A DNA stretch of 9,867 nt from Pseudomonadota bacterium (GTDB taxonomy: Bacteria > Pseudomonadota > Alphaproteobacteria > Rhizobiales > Hyphomicrobiaceae). Location of the stretch: positions 1 through 9,867 of the forward strand of contig JAKALI010000106.1 in assembly GCA_021813195.1 (NCBI GenBank), given 5' to 3'. The translations under genes and the position numbers were made by a program. The notes beneath the pieces were generated by a model. The model was given only the letters and a program-made list of their open reading frames with translations. It did not search any database and was not told where the DNA came from. Below are positions 1 to 8,153 of this stretch, one piece after another (positions within the stretch are counted from its first letter, which is position 1; each line of letters opens with the position of its first letter).

Positions 1-567
1 TTCCGCATCGTTGCGCTGGATCAGATACACCATCACGGCGCGCTGTCCCGAGCGAGCCATGTTCGACAATTCGGTCAGATGCTTGACGCCGCGCTCCGTG
101 CGCGAGTCGGGAAATTCGGCGAGGCCACGCTCGCGCGACAGGTGCACGTTTTTCACTTCCACATAGGCCGTCGGCTTGCTCGGGTCTTCGAGAAGCAGAT
201 CGATCCGGCTCGCGGCGCCGTACTTTACTTCGCGTCGCAGGCTGGCGTAGCCGGCAAGCGGTGTGAGACCGCCAAGTGTGATGGCTTCGGCGACGATGGC
301 ATTGGGGTGGGTGGTGTTGATCCCGACGAGGGTCCGCGCGCGTCCCTTTCCCACACCGACGAGTTCCCAGGTGTGAGGATACTTGCGCGTGGGGCTGGAA
401 CTGACTGAAACCCAAACGTCCAATCCCGGCTCGGCAAGACCCATCATCGAACCGGTGTTCGGGCAAGTCGCCGTGATCGTCTCACCGCTGTCGAGCTCGA
501 TGTCGGCCAGGAAGCGCTTGTAGCGTTTGACGAGGCGGCCCTGCTTGAGGGGTGATGGAAATCGCAT
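1..567 (-). CDS. sfsA: SfsA family protein (sugar fermentation stimulation protein homolog), C-terminus cut by window edge
   Basis: The first 189 residues are present; the E. coli protein is 234 residues, so roughly the last 45 lie beyond position 1. The start ATG (565-567) gives MRFPSPLKQGRLVKRYKRFL, which matches the usual SfsA beginning (short hydrophobic/proline lead, then RRYKRFLAD). No good ribosome binding site is visible. CPNTGSMMGL near residues 35-44 is the family's N-terminal signature. RIDLLL (121-126) and YVEVKN (135-140) supply D123, E137 and K139, the acidic/lysine set of the PD-(D/E)XK-like nuclease fold reported for this family. GLAEFPDSRTERG (148-160) and KHLTEL follow as expected. 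SfsA was named for a maltose-metabolism effect in E. coli and binds nucleic acid; its physiological role is unsettled. It is divergent from the CinA-like gene, with 110 bases between them that hold no promoter I would defend. Confidence 0.93.
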   Translation of the reverse strand, partial: MRFPSPLKQGRLVKRYKRFLADIELDSGETITATCPNTGSMMGLAEPGLDVWVSVSSSPTRKYPHTWELVGVGKGRARTLVGINTTHPNAIVAEAITLGGLTPLAGYASLRREVKYGAASRIDLLLEDPSKPTAYVEVKNVHLSRERGLAEFPDSRTERGVKHLTELSNMARSGQRAVMVYLIQRNDAE

Positions 568-663
568 GGGCCCAGCAACAGCCACAACGTTGGTCTGTCC
601 GCAAGGGTGGTTCTGGACGCCAGCCGAAGCCGTGCTAAACCGGACGGCTGCGGATTTTAGGTT

Positions 664-668
664 GGAGG
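664..668 (+). promoter_or_regulatory. Ribosome binding site GGAGG for the CinA-like gene
   Basis: GGAGG lies nine bases before the GTG at 678. This spacing fixes GTG 678 as the start, because no in-frame ATG with a comparable site is nearby and the encoded protein begins as the family does. Confidence 0.7.
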
Positions 669-677
669 TCGAGTTTC

Positions 678-1427
678 GTGAGTGAAACGCGCGTGATCAC
701 GGCAGCTTTGCTCGTTATCGGGGACGAAATCCTCTCCGGCCGGACGAAAGACCGCAATATCGGCATCGTGGCGACGCATTTGACGGAGATCGGCATCCAG
801 TTGCGAGAAGTCCGCGTGGTGGGTGACGAGGCAACGGCTATCGTCGAAGCCGTCAACGCCTTGCGTCATCGCTACACCTATCTCTTCACGACTGGAGGGA
901 TCGGGCCAACGCATGACGACATCACGGCGGACTGCATCGCCCAGGCCTTTGGCGTGCCCATCGATATTGATCCGCGTGCGGTTGCCATCATGCAGCCAGC
1001 TTACGAAAAGCGCGGGATCGAGCTTAATGCTGCACGCCTGCGCATGGCGCGCATCCCTCAAGGTGCGCAGCTCGTGGCCAATACCGTTTCTGTGGCCCCA
1101 GGCTTTCGCATCGGCAACGTGATCGTGATGGCGGGCGTGCCTGCGATCATGGAATCCATGCTGTTGGCGGCAACCGCTGAGATCGAGACGGGCGCCAAGA
1201 TGCGTTCGGTCTCAATTCCTGTCGCCCATGCGGAAGGCGAGATCGCCGAGTTGCTCGCCGCCCACCAGCGGGAGTGGCCCGATGTGGCGATGGGCTCTTA
1301 TCCATCGTTCAAAGATGGGCAGTATTCCACGGACTTGGTTTTGCGGGCGACGGATGCCACAAAGTTGGCCGAAGCGGCCGATGGCCTGCGTAACCGATTG
1401 CACAAATCAGGATTTAATTTCAGCTGA
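678..1427 (+). CDS. CinA-like protein, molybdopterin-binding (MoCF) fold domain only, COG1058 family
   Basis: This 249-residue protein starts at GTG behind a well-placed GGAGG. GDEILSGRTKDRN (15-27) and FTTGGIGPTHDDIT (70-83) are the two defining motifs of the CinA N-terminal domain, which shares its fold with MoaB/MogA. Full-length CinA (about 410 residues) adds a C-terminal PncC-type nicotinamide mononucleotide deamidase domain. That domain is absent here, and the protein ends in a normal short C-terminal alpha/beta region (about 180-249). The short form is common in alphaproteobacteria, so this is not a truncation. Isolated COG1058 domains have been shown to hydrolyse ADP-ribose in some bacteria, suggesting a role in NAD by-product clean-up. 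The database label 'competence/damage-inducible protein A' should not be read as a competence function. The protein has no signal peptide and is presumably cytosolic. Confidence 0.92.
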   Translation: MSETRVITAALLVIGDEILSGRTKDRNIGIVATHLTEIGIQLREVRVVGDEATAIVEAVNALRHRYTYLFTTGGIGPTHDDITADCIAQAFGVPIDIDPRAVAIMQPAYEKRGIELNAARLRMARIPQGAQLVANTVSVAPGFRIGNVIVMAGVPAIMESMLLAATAEIETGAKMRSVSIPVAHAEGEIAELLAAHQREWPDVAMGSYPSFKDGQYSTDLVLRATDATKLAEAADGLRNRLHKSGFNFS

Positions 1428-1622
1428 CAACTTATTGATTTTAATAAACAAAAGTTAGAGATTGTGAACATCGTTCGTCAAATTCCCGCGCGACCGTTTG
1501 GTGCCTCGCTTGCCTTAACCATCTTTGCTCAAGTCTGGCCGCTCCGGTGAGAGAGGGTTCGGCGGGTGCGGGGGCGCTCGGTTGAAACCGGAGCCGATGG
1601 GTTCAACAGGTGGGAGTGCCCC

Positions 1623-3257
1623 ATGCACGATTTCGGATTGTTCGCGCTTGAACGGCGCCCTGTTGCTGCGCGCCTCGTGTGGCGCGTCACGATAGCGGCT
1701 GGACGCTTGGCGGCTGTGGCGGGCGTTTTCCTATCCGCAATGCTCGCGACCGGCGGCGACGCGCTCGCCAAGACGCCGGGCAAAACTTATTGTTTCTACA
1801 AGACGTGCCACCGCGTCAAAACGATCGCCGAGACCGAGGCGCTCATGGGGCGCGACCTGAACGTCACCGCGTCATTCTACGATCAGTGCAAAAAAGATCG
1901 CTACAATCCATGCGGTCTGACGTCATCCGGGGAGGTGTTTCACCCCGAGCGGCCCGACAACGCCGCCAGCCCAAGCCTGCCTGACGGTACGATCGTGCTC
2001 GTGTGGTCGCCGACCAACAACCAGTCGGTCATCCTGCGCATCAACAATGCGGGGCCGTATTGGGGCAATCGCACGCTCGACTTGTCCAAGGCCGCAGCGC
2101 AAAAGCTCGGCGTGCGGGGTGTCGGCAAGTTGCGCATGCGTGTACTCAAAGCCCCGACGAGCGCTGAAGCGCGCTATCGCAAACGGCGCGTCTATGAGCC
2201 TGTACCGGGGCCGATCGGTGCCTTTGCGTCGCTGGATGAGGCCCATCGGGCGCTGAATGTCCTGGTGGCAATGGGGGCGCCAGGCACCGCGTCGCTCGGT
2301 GCCGCTTCAACAGCAATCGCAAGTGTCACGCCGCGATGGCGCGATCCCGGCGTAGATTTGGCCGCCGTATTCGCAATGCCAGTCACGCGTGCGACAACCC
2401 GGTCGGCTGGCGGATTGGGTGCCGCCGTCGCCGCGGAATTCGGTTCCGAGTTTCAACTTGCGCGCTCAGCGGCGGTGCGTGCAGGCGTAGCGGTTCTGGC
2501 GCGCGCGCCCTCGTCGACAGATGTGACGACAGACGTGCCGCAGCATGCCTTCCTGCTCATGCCGGCTATCTCAGAGCTCAGCGATCAGCCCGAGCGAGCC
2601 AAAAATTCTCAAGAACTCGCGGCAGACGTGGGGGCCTCCGAAAACACGGATGACGACTCTGCAGCACAACGGGCGGCCGTTCGCGTCGAGCGCATGGCAC
2701 GAGACCGCGAACCCGTGTTCACGACGGACGCAGGGATCGCGCAGGCTGCAAAGCGCAAGTCTGCCTCGAACGTTGCCGCGTCACACGTACATCCGCATCA
2801 GCGCGCGCGGAAATCCTTGGTCCAGCAATCTCAATCTCAACCAGCAGTCCGCACCGGGAAGTTAGAGGGTGTAAGCAAGACGATGTCGGGCGCAGTCGCG
2901 CCGCGGCCTGTTAAATTTGCAGCGCGGCAACACAAACGGTTGCCAATCACGAAGCAACACCGAGCGGCGTCCCCCCCGCTCGCTCCCGCGGCGAGGGGCC
3001 GGTCTGCTCAGCCTCGTACGCCGCAGATCGTGCGACAGACGATGCCGAAGGCGCAGAGAAAATCGAAAGCCGCAGCAACCCGGAGAATTGATGGTTGGCA
3101 GTCGTCGGCGCTCGATCACTCGCATGTCCTGCGGCCCTCGGTCATGACGGAGGGTGATGTGCCGCGCCGCCAGCGTTTGCCCGTGCGCGAGTTGCTGGAG
3201 GGTGGGCCGGATTCACCGCCCCCCATCCAGCGGGTGCCGCCGTCAAGATTGGTCTGA
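1623..3257 (+). CDS. Exported RlpA-like double-psi beta-barrel protein with long disordered C-terminal tail
   Basis: The reading frame is open from a GTG at 1566, but I prefer ATG 1623 (544 residues). It has GGGAG six bases upstream and gives a compact signal peptide: basic residues, a hydrophobic stretch at about 29-43, and ALA/K cleavage after residue 49. After a cysteine-containing linker (C57, C62), a double-psi beta-barrel of the RlpA type spans about 80-175. Landmarks are VTASFYDQC, SSGEVFHPE (101-109), SLPDGT (118-123) and RINNAGPYWGNRTLDLSKAAA (139 onward). RlpA proteins are periplasmic or outer-membrane lytic transglycosylases that cut denuded peptidoglycan. Here the acid of GE is kept, but the histidine of the usual AAH-x-TLP segment is serine, and the aspartate of the usual NDRGP is asparagine, so activity is uncertain. 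Residues about 200-544 are low-complexity, rich in Ala, Arg, Lys and Gln. No SPOR domain or lipobox is seen. The disordered tail may associate with the cell wall, which is inference. Confidence 0.85.
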   Translation: MHDFGLFALERRPVAARLVWRVTIAAGRLAAVAGVFLSAMLATGGDALAKTPGKTYCFYKTCHRVKTIAETEALMGRDLNVTASFYDQCKKDRYNPCGLTSSGEVFHPERPDNAASPSLPDGTIVLVWSPTNNQSVILRINNAGPYWGNRTLDLSKAAAQKLGVRGVGKLRMRVLKAPTSAEARYRKRRVYEPVPGPIGAFASLDEAHRALNVLVAMGAPGTASLGAASTAIASVTPRWRDPGVDLAAVFAMPVTRATTRSAGGLGAAVAAEFGSEFQLARSAAVRAGVAVLARAPSSTDVTTDVPQHAFLLMPAISELSDQPERAKNSQELAADVGASENTDDDSAAQRAAVRVERMARDREPVFTTDAGIAQAAKRKSASNVAASHVHPHQRARKSLVQQSQSQPAVRTGKLEGVSKTMSGAVAPRPVKFAARQHKRLPITKQHRAASPPLAPAARGRSAQPRTPQIVRQTMPKAQRKSKAAATRRIDGWQSSALDHSHVLRPSVMTEGDVPRRQRLPVRELLEGGPDSPPPIQRVPPSRLV

Positions 3258-3278
3258 ACAACACTTGATGGCTCGGAT

Positions 3279-3290
3279 GCCCCGAAGGGC
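3279..3290. terminator. Short hairpin between convergent genes, possible bidirectional terminator
   Basis: GCCC-CGAA-GGGC forms a four-pair stem in the 36 bases between two convergent stop codons. Read on the minus strand the loop is UUCG closed by C-G, an unusually stable tetraloop. There is no clear T-run on either side, so intrinsic termination is only a guess. Confidence 0.3.
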
Positions 3291-3293
3291 TGG

Positions 3294-4007
3294 TTAACCG
3301 GGACGGTCTCGTGTCGTGGAGTCAGCCTCCTCGACAAGCGGGGCTTCGCCCGGCAGAACGTCTGGCACAGCCGGATCGTCCGCAAAAAGATCGAAATGCA
3401 CTTCGAGGGCATCGAGGAACATTGCGATCAAATCGAGCAGGGTGCCCAATCGTATGCGTCGCGCAATGAGGAAGTCCTCGGAGACGGCGAGCAACTGGGC
3501 TTCTTTCGGTCCTTCCGCGTCCTTGGCCAGCATGCCGCGTGACCGCAGATAGGCCACCATGCCGTCGCCGGTCTCGAAGTCCTGCGCTGCGCCGTCGCCG
3601 AATTCCGATACGGCTTCAATGAGGATGGCCGTGCCTGCATTGTAAAGCCGCGCGACGGTGCTGAAGCGTTTGTCGTGCTTGCCGATCTCTTCCGCCCGTT
3701 CGCGTGATTTGAGCACGCGCGCCAATAGCACCTGCTCGAGCGTGCGAATGGCCGACAGTTTGGCCCGCTGTTCGGCGCGGGCCCGGGCAATCTGCGCGCC
3801 CTCGGTGGCCTCGCCAATCTGCCAGACCAGACATGATCGCAGAAGATCCTCGCCCGCAGCCAGCGCTGCGTCCAGGTTGTCGGCTAAGAGGTACACCGTC
3901 GGCGGGATATAGGGCATCGACACGGTCATGTTGGAGCCTTGCGCTGACGCGCGCCTGACCTCGGTCGCTGTTACGGCCGGGCCGATCGGCGCATCGGGCG
4001 GTGGCAT
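3294..4007 (-). CDS. Hypothetical, mostly helical cytosolic protein
   Basis: I do not recognise this protein, which is 237 residues as drawn. Its body, from TVYLLADNLDAALAAGEDLL to about residue 215, is rich in Ala, Leu, Glu and Arg and reads as a chain of amphipathic helices. A highly charged stretch lies around ARARAEQRAK and KSRERAEEIGKHDKR. There is no signal peptide, membrane segment or metal-binding motif. The last 25 residues are acidic and proline-rich. The start is uncertain: ATG 4007 gives a Pro/Ala-rich lead of 26 residues without a ribosome binding site, whereas ATG 3929 (MTVSMPYIPP, 211 residues) has AAGG seven bases upstream and begins just before the ordered part. I give the longer form as the outer limit. 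The gene follows uvrC on the same strand after 101 bases, the slot often occupied by pgsA in alphaproteobacteria. Its codon use resembles that of its neighbours. Confidence 0.75.
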   Translation of the reverse strand: MPPPDAPIGPAVTATEVRRASAQGSNMTVSMPYIPPTVYLLADNLDAALAAGEDLLRSCLVWQIGEATEGAQIARARAEQRAKLSAIRTLEQVLLARVLKSRERAEEIGKHDKRFSTVARLYNAGTAILIEAVSEFGDGAAQDFETGDGMVAYLRSRGMLAKDAEGPKEAQLLAVSEDFLIARRIRLGTLLDLIAMFLDALEVHFDLFADDPAVPDVLPGEAPLVEEADSTTRDRPG

Positions 4008-4108
4008 TTTGCATGATTCGCGCGCGGCAACCCCGCGCTAATCCTATATGTTGATGATGCGTGGACGGAGTGAGGATAACAGCTCGTGGATCGCGTGCGG
4101 CGCCGGTA

Positions 4109-6067
4109 TTAAGGGCGCTCATGGAAGTGGTCGTAGATCTTCTGCGCCAATTCCGCCGAGATGCCGTCGACCGCCTTGAGATCCTCGACTCCAGCTTTAG
4201 CGACGGACTTCGCCGATCCGAAGTGCTGTAGCAGGGCACGCCGGCGTGCAGGCCCGATGCCTTCGATCTCATCGAGGGGATTGATGCGGAGGGACTTCGA
4301 ACGTTTGGCGCGGTGGGTGCCGATGGCGAAACGGTGGGCTTCATCGCGCAGGCGCTGGACGAAATAGAGCACGGGGTCACGCGGCTCCAGCATGAAAGGC
4401 TGGTCGCGTCCAGGCAGGTGGAAATGTTCCCGCCCCGCATCGCGATCGGGTCCCTTGGCGATACCGGCGAGCGCGATGTCGTCGAGGCCGAGCGCTTGGA
4501 GAACCTCGAGGGCTACGTTGACCTGTCCCTTGCCGCCATCGATGAGGACGAGATCGGGCCGGTCAGGAATGGAATGTTCGGCCTCCGGTCCGCCATGATC
4601 CAGTGTTGGGCGCTGCAGCGGCGTGGCGTCGTCAGCATGAGCCCGGCCCCCGTGCGCGAGGCGCTTGAAGCGGCGCGTGAGCATCTCGCGCATCATCGCG
4701 TAATCGTCACCGGGGGTGAGATCGGCCGCCTTGATGTTAAACTTGCGATACGCGGTTTTGACGAACCCTTCTGGTCCCGCCACGACCATCGCGCCCACGG
4801 CATGCGCACCGGAAGTGTGGCTGTTGTCGTAGACTTCGATACGGCGCGGCGGAGCGTCCAAGCCAAGCCGTTCCGCGAGGCCGTCCAGCAACCGCGCCTG
4901 GGACGATGATTCAGCCAGGCGCCGCCCTAGGGCCTCGCGCGCATTCGTCAGTGCATGTTCGATGAGTCCCGTTTTGGCGCCGCGACTTGGCACGCGGATC
5001 TCGACGCGCCGCTCGGCCCGCGTCGACAATGCCTCTTCCATCAGTGCGCGATCGGGAAAATCGTGTGACACCAGGATCAGCCGCGGCACGGGTTTGTCGT
5101 CGTAAAACTGGGCGATGAAGCTGGCCAGCACGTCTTCGACCGCGACTGCTTTGTCGGCTTTAGGGTAGTACGCACGGTTGCCCCAGTTCTGACCGGCGCG
5201 GAAAAAGAACACCTGGACGCACGTCTGACCCGCCTCCTGATGCGCGCCAAAGACGTCGGCTTCCTCAACGCCATCGGGATTGATGGTTTGATCTGCCTGC
5301 ACGTGCGCCAGCGCCCATAGGCGGTTGCGGTACTTTGCGGCCCGTTCGAATTCGAGATTGTCGGCCGCTTGCTGCATGAGGCGTTGATACATCTCGCGTA
5401 CACTCTGGCTCTCGCCGCGCAGGAAGCGGATCGCTTCCTCGACGAGCGCCATGTAGTCCTCATGGGTGATTTCGTTTGTGCAGGGTCCGGCGCAACGTTT
5501 GATTTGATAGAGCAGGCAAGGTCGCGTGCGACCCTCAAACATCGCATCCGAGCATGAGCGCAGCAGGAAGGCGCGCTGGAGCATGTTGATCGTGCGCGTC
5601 ACGGCACCCGCCGATGCAAACGGCCCGAAATAGTCGCCTTTCACCGTGCGCGCGCCGCGGTGCTTCAAGATCTGCGGCACCGGCGTATCGCGGCGGATGA
5701 GGATGTAGGGAAATGACTTGTCGTCGCGCAGAAGAACATTGAAGCGCGGCCGGAAGCGTTTGATGAGATTGGCTTCCAACAGCAGGGCTTCGGCTTCCGT
5801 GCGCACGGTCACGAATTCCATCGACGCCGTCGCCTCGATCATGCGTGCGATGCGGTTGGTGTGGCCGCCGTGGCGGGCGTAGGTGGTGACGCGCGCTTTC
5901 AGGTTGCGCGCCTTGCCGACGTAGATAACCGTGCCATCCTTATCCAGCATGCGATAGACACCAGGCTTGGTGCCGAGCGTCTTCAGATACGATGCGATGA
6001 CCTGCGGGCCCGTACGCACGGAGGTTGCCGATAGGCTGGATGTCTCGATTTCCTCGTCTGGGGACAT
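4109..6067 (-). CDS. uvrC: UvrABC excinuclease subunit C
   Basis: This cytosolic nuclease makes both incisions in nucleotide excision repair, acting on the UvrB-DNA complex. The protein is 652 residues, within the family's normal range, and all domains are present. The GIY-YIG nuclease (about 34-115) makes the 3' cut: GVY at 36-38, YVG at 49-51, R58, and the metal-binding glutamate about 98 in LLLEANLIK. Cysteines at about 171, 183, 191 and 195 have the 12-8-4 spacing of the [4Fe-4S] ligands reported for E. coli UvrC. The UVR helix pair that binds UvrB lies around 205-245 ([14 protein letters not shown]). The RNase H-like nuclease that makes the 5' cut has VYDNSH (about 411-416), [17 protein letters not shown] (about 507-514) and DEAHRFA. 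A tandem helix-hairpin-helix DNA-binding domain (about 595-650) ends the protein. The ATG has no strong ribosome binding site. The gene lies 63 bases downstream of sufE on the same strand. Confidence 0.98.
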   Translation of the reverse strand: MSPDEEIETSSLSATSVRTGPQVIASYLKTLGTKPGVYRMLDKDGTVIYVGKARNLKARVTTYARHGGHTNRIARMIEATASMEFVTVRTEAEALLLEANLIKRFRPRFNVLLRDDKSFPYILIRRDTPVPQILKHRGARTVKGDYFGPFASAGAVTRTINMLQRAFLLRSCSDAMFEGRTRPCLLYQIKRCAGPCTNEITHEDYMALVEEAIRFLRGESQSVREMYQRLMQQAADNLEFERAAKYRNRLWALAHVQADQTINPDGVEEADVFGAHQEAGQTCVQVFFFRAGQNWGNRAYYPKADKAVAVEDVLASFIAQFYDDKPVPRLILVSHDFPDRALMEEALSTRAERRVEIRVPSRGAKTGLIEHALTNAREALGRRLAESSSQARLLDGLAERLGLDAPPRRIEVYDNSHTSGAHAVGAMVVAGPEGFVKTAYRKFNIKAADLTPGDDYAMMREMLTRRFKRLAHGGRAHADDATPLQRPTLDHGGPEAEHSIPDRPDLVLIDGGKGQVNVALEVLQALGLDDIALAGIAKGPDRDAGREHFHLPGRDQPFMLEPRDPVLYFVQRLRDEAHRFAIGTHRAKRSKSLRINPLDEIEGIGPARRRALLQHFGSAKSVAKAGVEDLKAVDGISAELAQKIYDHFHERP

Positions 6068-6130
6068 GCTGGCAGATGTGGCTCTCCGGCGGGCCGCGTC
6101 AAGCGCTGGAAGCGGACGGAGGGGTCACAA

Positions 6131-6571
6131 TCAGACCTGGGCAGCGGGCTGGCTGGCGAGCGCGCGGGCATCGGCGCGGATGCGGGCGACCATGGAGGCG
6201 AGGCCGTTGGATCGTTGCGGTGTCAAGTGATCTTTGAGGCCGAGCTTGGCGAAATCCTGCAACGCGTCGTGGCCGGCGACCTCCTCGGGCGGGCGGTCCT
6301 GATAAATCGCAAAGAGGATCGCCACAAGTCCGCGCACGATGTGGGCATCGCTGTCGCCAATCAAATGCATCACAGGCGGCGCGCTGGGAGAGGGACGCTT
6401 CAATTGGGTCACGAGCCACACTTGGCTCGCGCAGCCCCGGACTTTGTTTGCTTCGGTTTTCAGGGCGTCCGGCATCGGCGGGAGGGAGCGCCCGAGCTCG
6501 ATGACGTAGCGGTAGCGGTCCTCCCACTCCTCCAGCATCGCGAAGTTTTCAGCCAGTTCCGCAAACGTCAT
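6131..6571 (-). CDS. sufE: SufE family cysteine desulfuration protein (sulfur acceptor)
   Basis: SufE accepts persulfide sulfur from the cysteine desulfurase SufS and passes it to the SufBCD scaffold for Fe-S cluster assembly. The 146-residue protein has the usual length. It starts MTFAELAENFAMLEEWEDRY, followed by the family's ELGRSLPPMPDALKTEANKVRGC segment. The acceptor cysteine is C47 in VRGCASQVWL, matching the conserved G-C-x-S-Q-V-W. HLIGDSDAHIVRGLVAIL and the C-terminal GLKDHLTPQRSNGL complete the family pattern. The frame stays open upstream as far as 6958, but the start at 6571 is set by homology and by GAGGT ten bases before the ATG. No other suf or isc gene lies in the window, so this is an isolated copy, as in many alphaproteobacteria. 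It may be co-transcribed with uvrC (63-base gap). Confidence 0.95.
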   Translation of the reverse strand: MTFAELAENFAMLEEWEDRYRYVIELGRSLPPMPDALKTEANKVRGCASQVWLVTQLKRPSPSAPPVMHLIGDSDAHIVRGLVAILFAIYQDRPPEEVAGHDALQDFAKLGLKDHLTPQRSNGLASMVARIRADARALASQPAAQV

Positions 6572-6845
6572 CGTATCGGGGACCTCAAGGTCGGGAGTAT
6601 GGTGCCTCAGCGGCCATAACGGGCACATAGGGGCATTGTATCTCACCGCGCAAGGCTTCGACGAAAATAGCGATGCGACCTGCCACAGATGGTTGTCCTC
6701 TTGCCGCTGGTGCGAAGTGGTGACAGCCGCAATACCTGTTGTCACGGACCACGCGAGAGATACCGGGGGGGGGGACCAAACCCCGCTGAGGATTGCTGCG
6801 GGCGGAGCTGTTGTGGCTCGGTCTGCTGGCGGGAGCTGCGCGCCG
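6572..6845. other. Intergenic region between sufE and purB (274 bases), no gene seen
   Basis: Read on the minus strand, this is the 3' flank of purB and the leader of sufE. It holds a run of ten G (6765-6774) and a GTGACA-N14-TGTCAC inverted repeat (6720-6745). A TACAAT that could serve as a -10 element for sufE lies at 6635-6640 on the minus strand, about 64 bases before the start codon, but no matching -35 is visible. A GGGG/CCCC pairing around the G-run is too weak to call a purB terminator. Confidence 0.5.
6765..6774. repeat. Homopolymer of ten G residues
   Basis: The run lies in non-coding DNA about 190 bases upstream of the sufE start and 71 bases past the purB stop. It is the longest homopolymer I noticed in the window. 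It could be a slippage-prone tract or a site of sequencing length error. Confidence 0.8.
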
Positions 6846-8153
6846 TCAACCTTTGCCGAAGACGCGGTCGAAGATCGTGTCGACGTGTTTGAAGTGATAG
6901 GCCAAGTCGAACATGGCGTCGAGCTGCGCGGGTGGGATGTGGGCCGTGATCTCGGCATCGGCTTTGAGTTCGCTGAGAAAGTCCTTGCCGTCCTCCCACG
7001 TCTTCATCGCATTGCGTTGGACCATGGCATAGGCGTCCTCGCGGCTGACCCCGGCTTGCGTCAGCGCCAGCAGCACGCGCTGGGAATTATGCAAACCGCC
7101 AAGTTTGTCCAAGTTACGCTTCATATTCTCCGGATAGATGACTAGTTTCTCGATGACGTTAGCCAAGCGATTGAGCGCGAAATCGAGGGTGACGGTCGCG
7201 TCAGGTGCGATGATGCGTTCGACGGATGAATGGGAGATATCGCGCTCGTGCCACAGCGCGACGTTCTCCATTGCCGGCAGCGCATATCCGCGCACGATGC
7301 GCGCAAGACCGGTCAGGTTCTCGGCCAACACCGGATTGCGCTTGTGCGGCATGGCAGATGAGCCCTTCTGCCCCGGCGAGAAATACTCCTCCGCTTCGAG
7401 CACTTCCGTGCGCTGTAGATGGCGGATCTCGGTTGCAAGTCGCTCGACTGAAGAGGCGACGACGGCAAGCGTGGCAAAATACATCGCATGACGGTCGCGC
7501 GGGACGACCTGCGTGGAGACCGGTTCCGGTTTCAGACCCATTCGCTCAGCGACGAAGGTCTCCACGCGCGGGTCGATGTTAGCAAATGTACCCACCGCGC
7601 CCGAGATGGCGCACGTGCGCACGTCCTCTCGCGCCGCAACGAGCCGCTCTCGCCCGCGCGCGAATTCCGCGTAAGCGCACGCCAGTTTGAGGCCGAACGT
7701 CGTGGGTTCGGCGTGGATGCCGTGACTGCGTCCGATGGTGGGTGTCAAGCGGTGCTCGAAGGCGCGCAGCTTCAGGGCTTCGAGCAGCCGGTCGAGGTCG
7801 GCGAGCAGGATATCGGCGGCGCGCACAAGTTGTACGTTGAGGGTCGTATCGAGGACGTCCGAGGAGGTCATGCCTTGATGCACGAAACGCGCTTCGGGAC
7901 CGACGATTTCGGCCAAATGGGTCAGAAAGGCGATGACGTCGTGCTTCGTCACTTGTTCGATGGCGTCAATGCGGGCCACCTCGAAACGCGCTTGCGAGCC
8001 TTTCTTCCAGATGACGTCAGCAGCCTCCTTGGGAATGATGCCCAGGTTGGCCATGGCGGTCGCCGCATGACTCTCGATTTCGAACCAGATGCGGTAGCGC
8101 GTGTCGGGCTCCCAGATGCGAACCATTTCGGGGCGGGAGTAGCGCGGAATCAT
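6846..8153 (-). CDS. purB: Adenylosuccinate lyase
   Basis: PurB catalyses two steps of purine synthesis: it cleaves SAICAR to AICAR plus fumarate, and adenylosuccinate to AMP plus fumarate. The 435-residue protein has the length of the B. subtilis/alphaproteobacterial type. The superfamily signature GSSAMPHKRNP is at about 264-274, containing the catalytic serine of the flexible loop. KHDVIAF (H71), VHQGMTSSDVLDTTLN (H92) and GRSHGIHAEP (H144) carry the active-site histidines equivalent to B. subtilis H68, H89 and H141. No key residue is missing. The frame remains open to 8342, but the ATG at 8153 begins MIPRYSRPEMVRIWEP, the standard PurB start, and has GAGGA nine bases upstream. The enzyme is a cytosolic homotetramer in known cases. 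The gene is followed by sufE on the same strand after 274 bases. Confidence 0.98.
   Translation of the reverse strand: MIPRYSRPEMVRIWEPDTRYRIWFEIESHAATAMANLGIIPKEAADVIWKKGSQARFEVARIDAIEQVTKHDVIAFLTHLAEIVGPEARFVHQGMTSSDVLDTTLNVQLVRAADILLADLDRLLEALKLRAFEHRLTPTIGRSHGIHAEPTTFGLKLACAYAEFARGRERLVAAREDVRTCAISGAVGTFANIDPRVETFVAERMGLKPEPVSTQVVPRDRHAMYFATLAVVASSVERLATEIRHLQRTEVLEAEEYFSPGQKGSSAMPHKRNPVLAENLTGLARIVRGYALPAMENVALWHERDISHSSVERIIAPDATVTLDFALNRLANVIEKLVIYPENMKRNLDKLGGLHNSQRVLLALTQAGVSREDAYAMVQRNAMKTWEDGKDFLSELKADAEITAHIPPAQLDAMFDLAYHFKHVDTIFDRVFGKG

Noticed and set aside
628..649. AGCCGT-N10-ACGGCT inverted repeat ahead of the CinA-like gene
   Set aside because: Short stem with a ten-base loop and competing pairings; no regulatory family fits, and the following T-run is only four bases.
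4023..4039. GCGCGG-CAACC-CCGCGC hairpin downstream of uvrC
   Set aside because: Six-pair GC stem, but no T-run on the minus strand, so it does not meet the terminator criteria. Such GC palindromes arise easily in this composition.
4313..4909. 198-residue plus-strand ORF antisense to uvrC
   Set aside because: It is the antisense frame of strongly conserved UvrC coding sequence.
6572..6958. N-terminal extension of the sufE frame
   Set aside because: The extension overlaps the 3' end of purB out of frame and crosses the ten-G tract. SufE homology and a ribosome binding site place the start at 6571.
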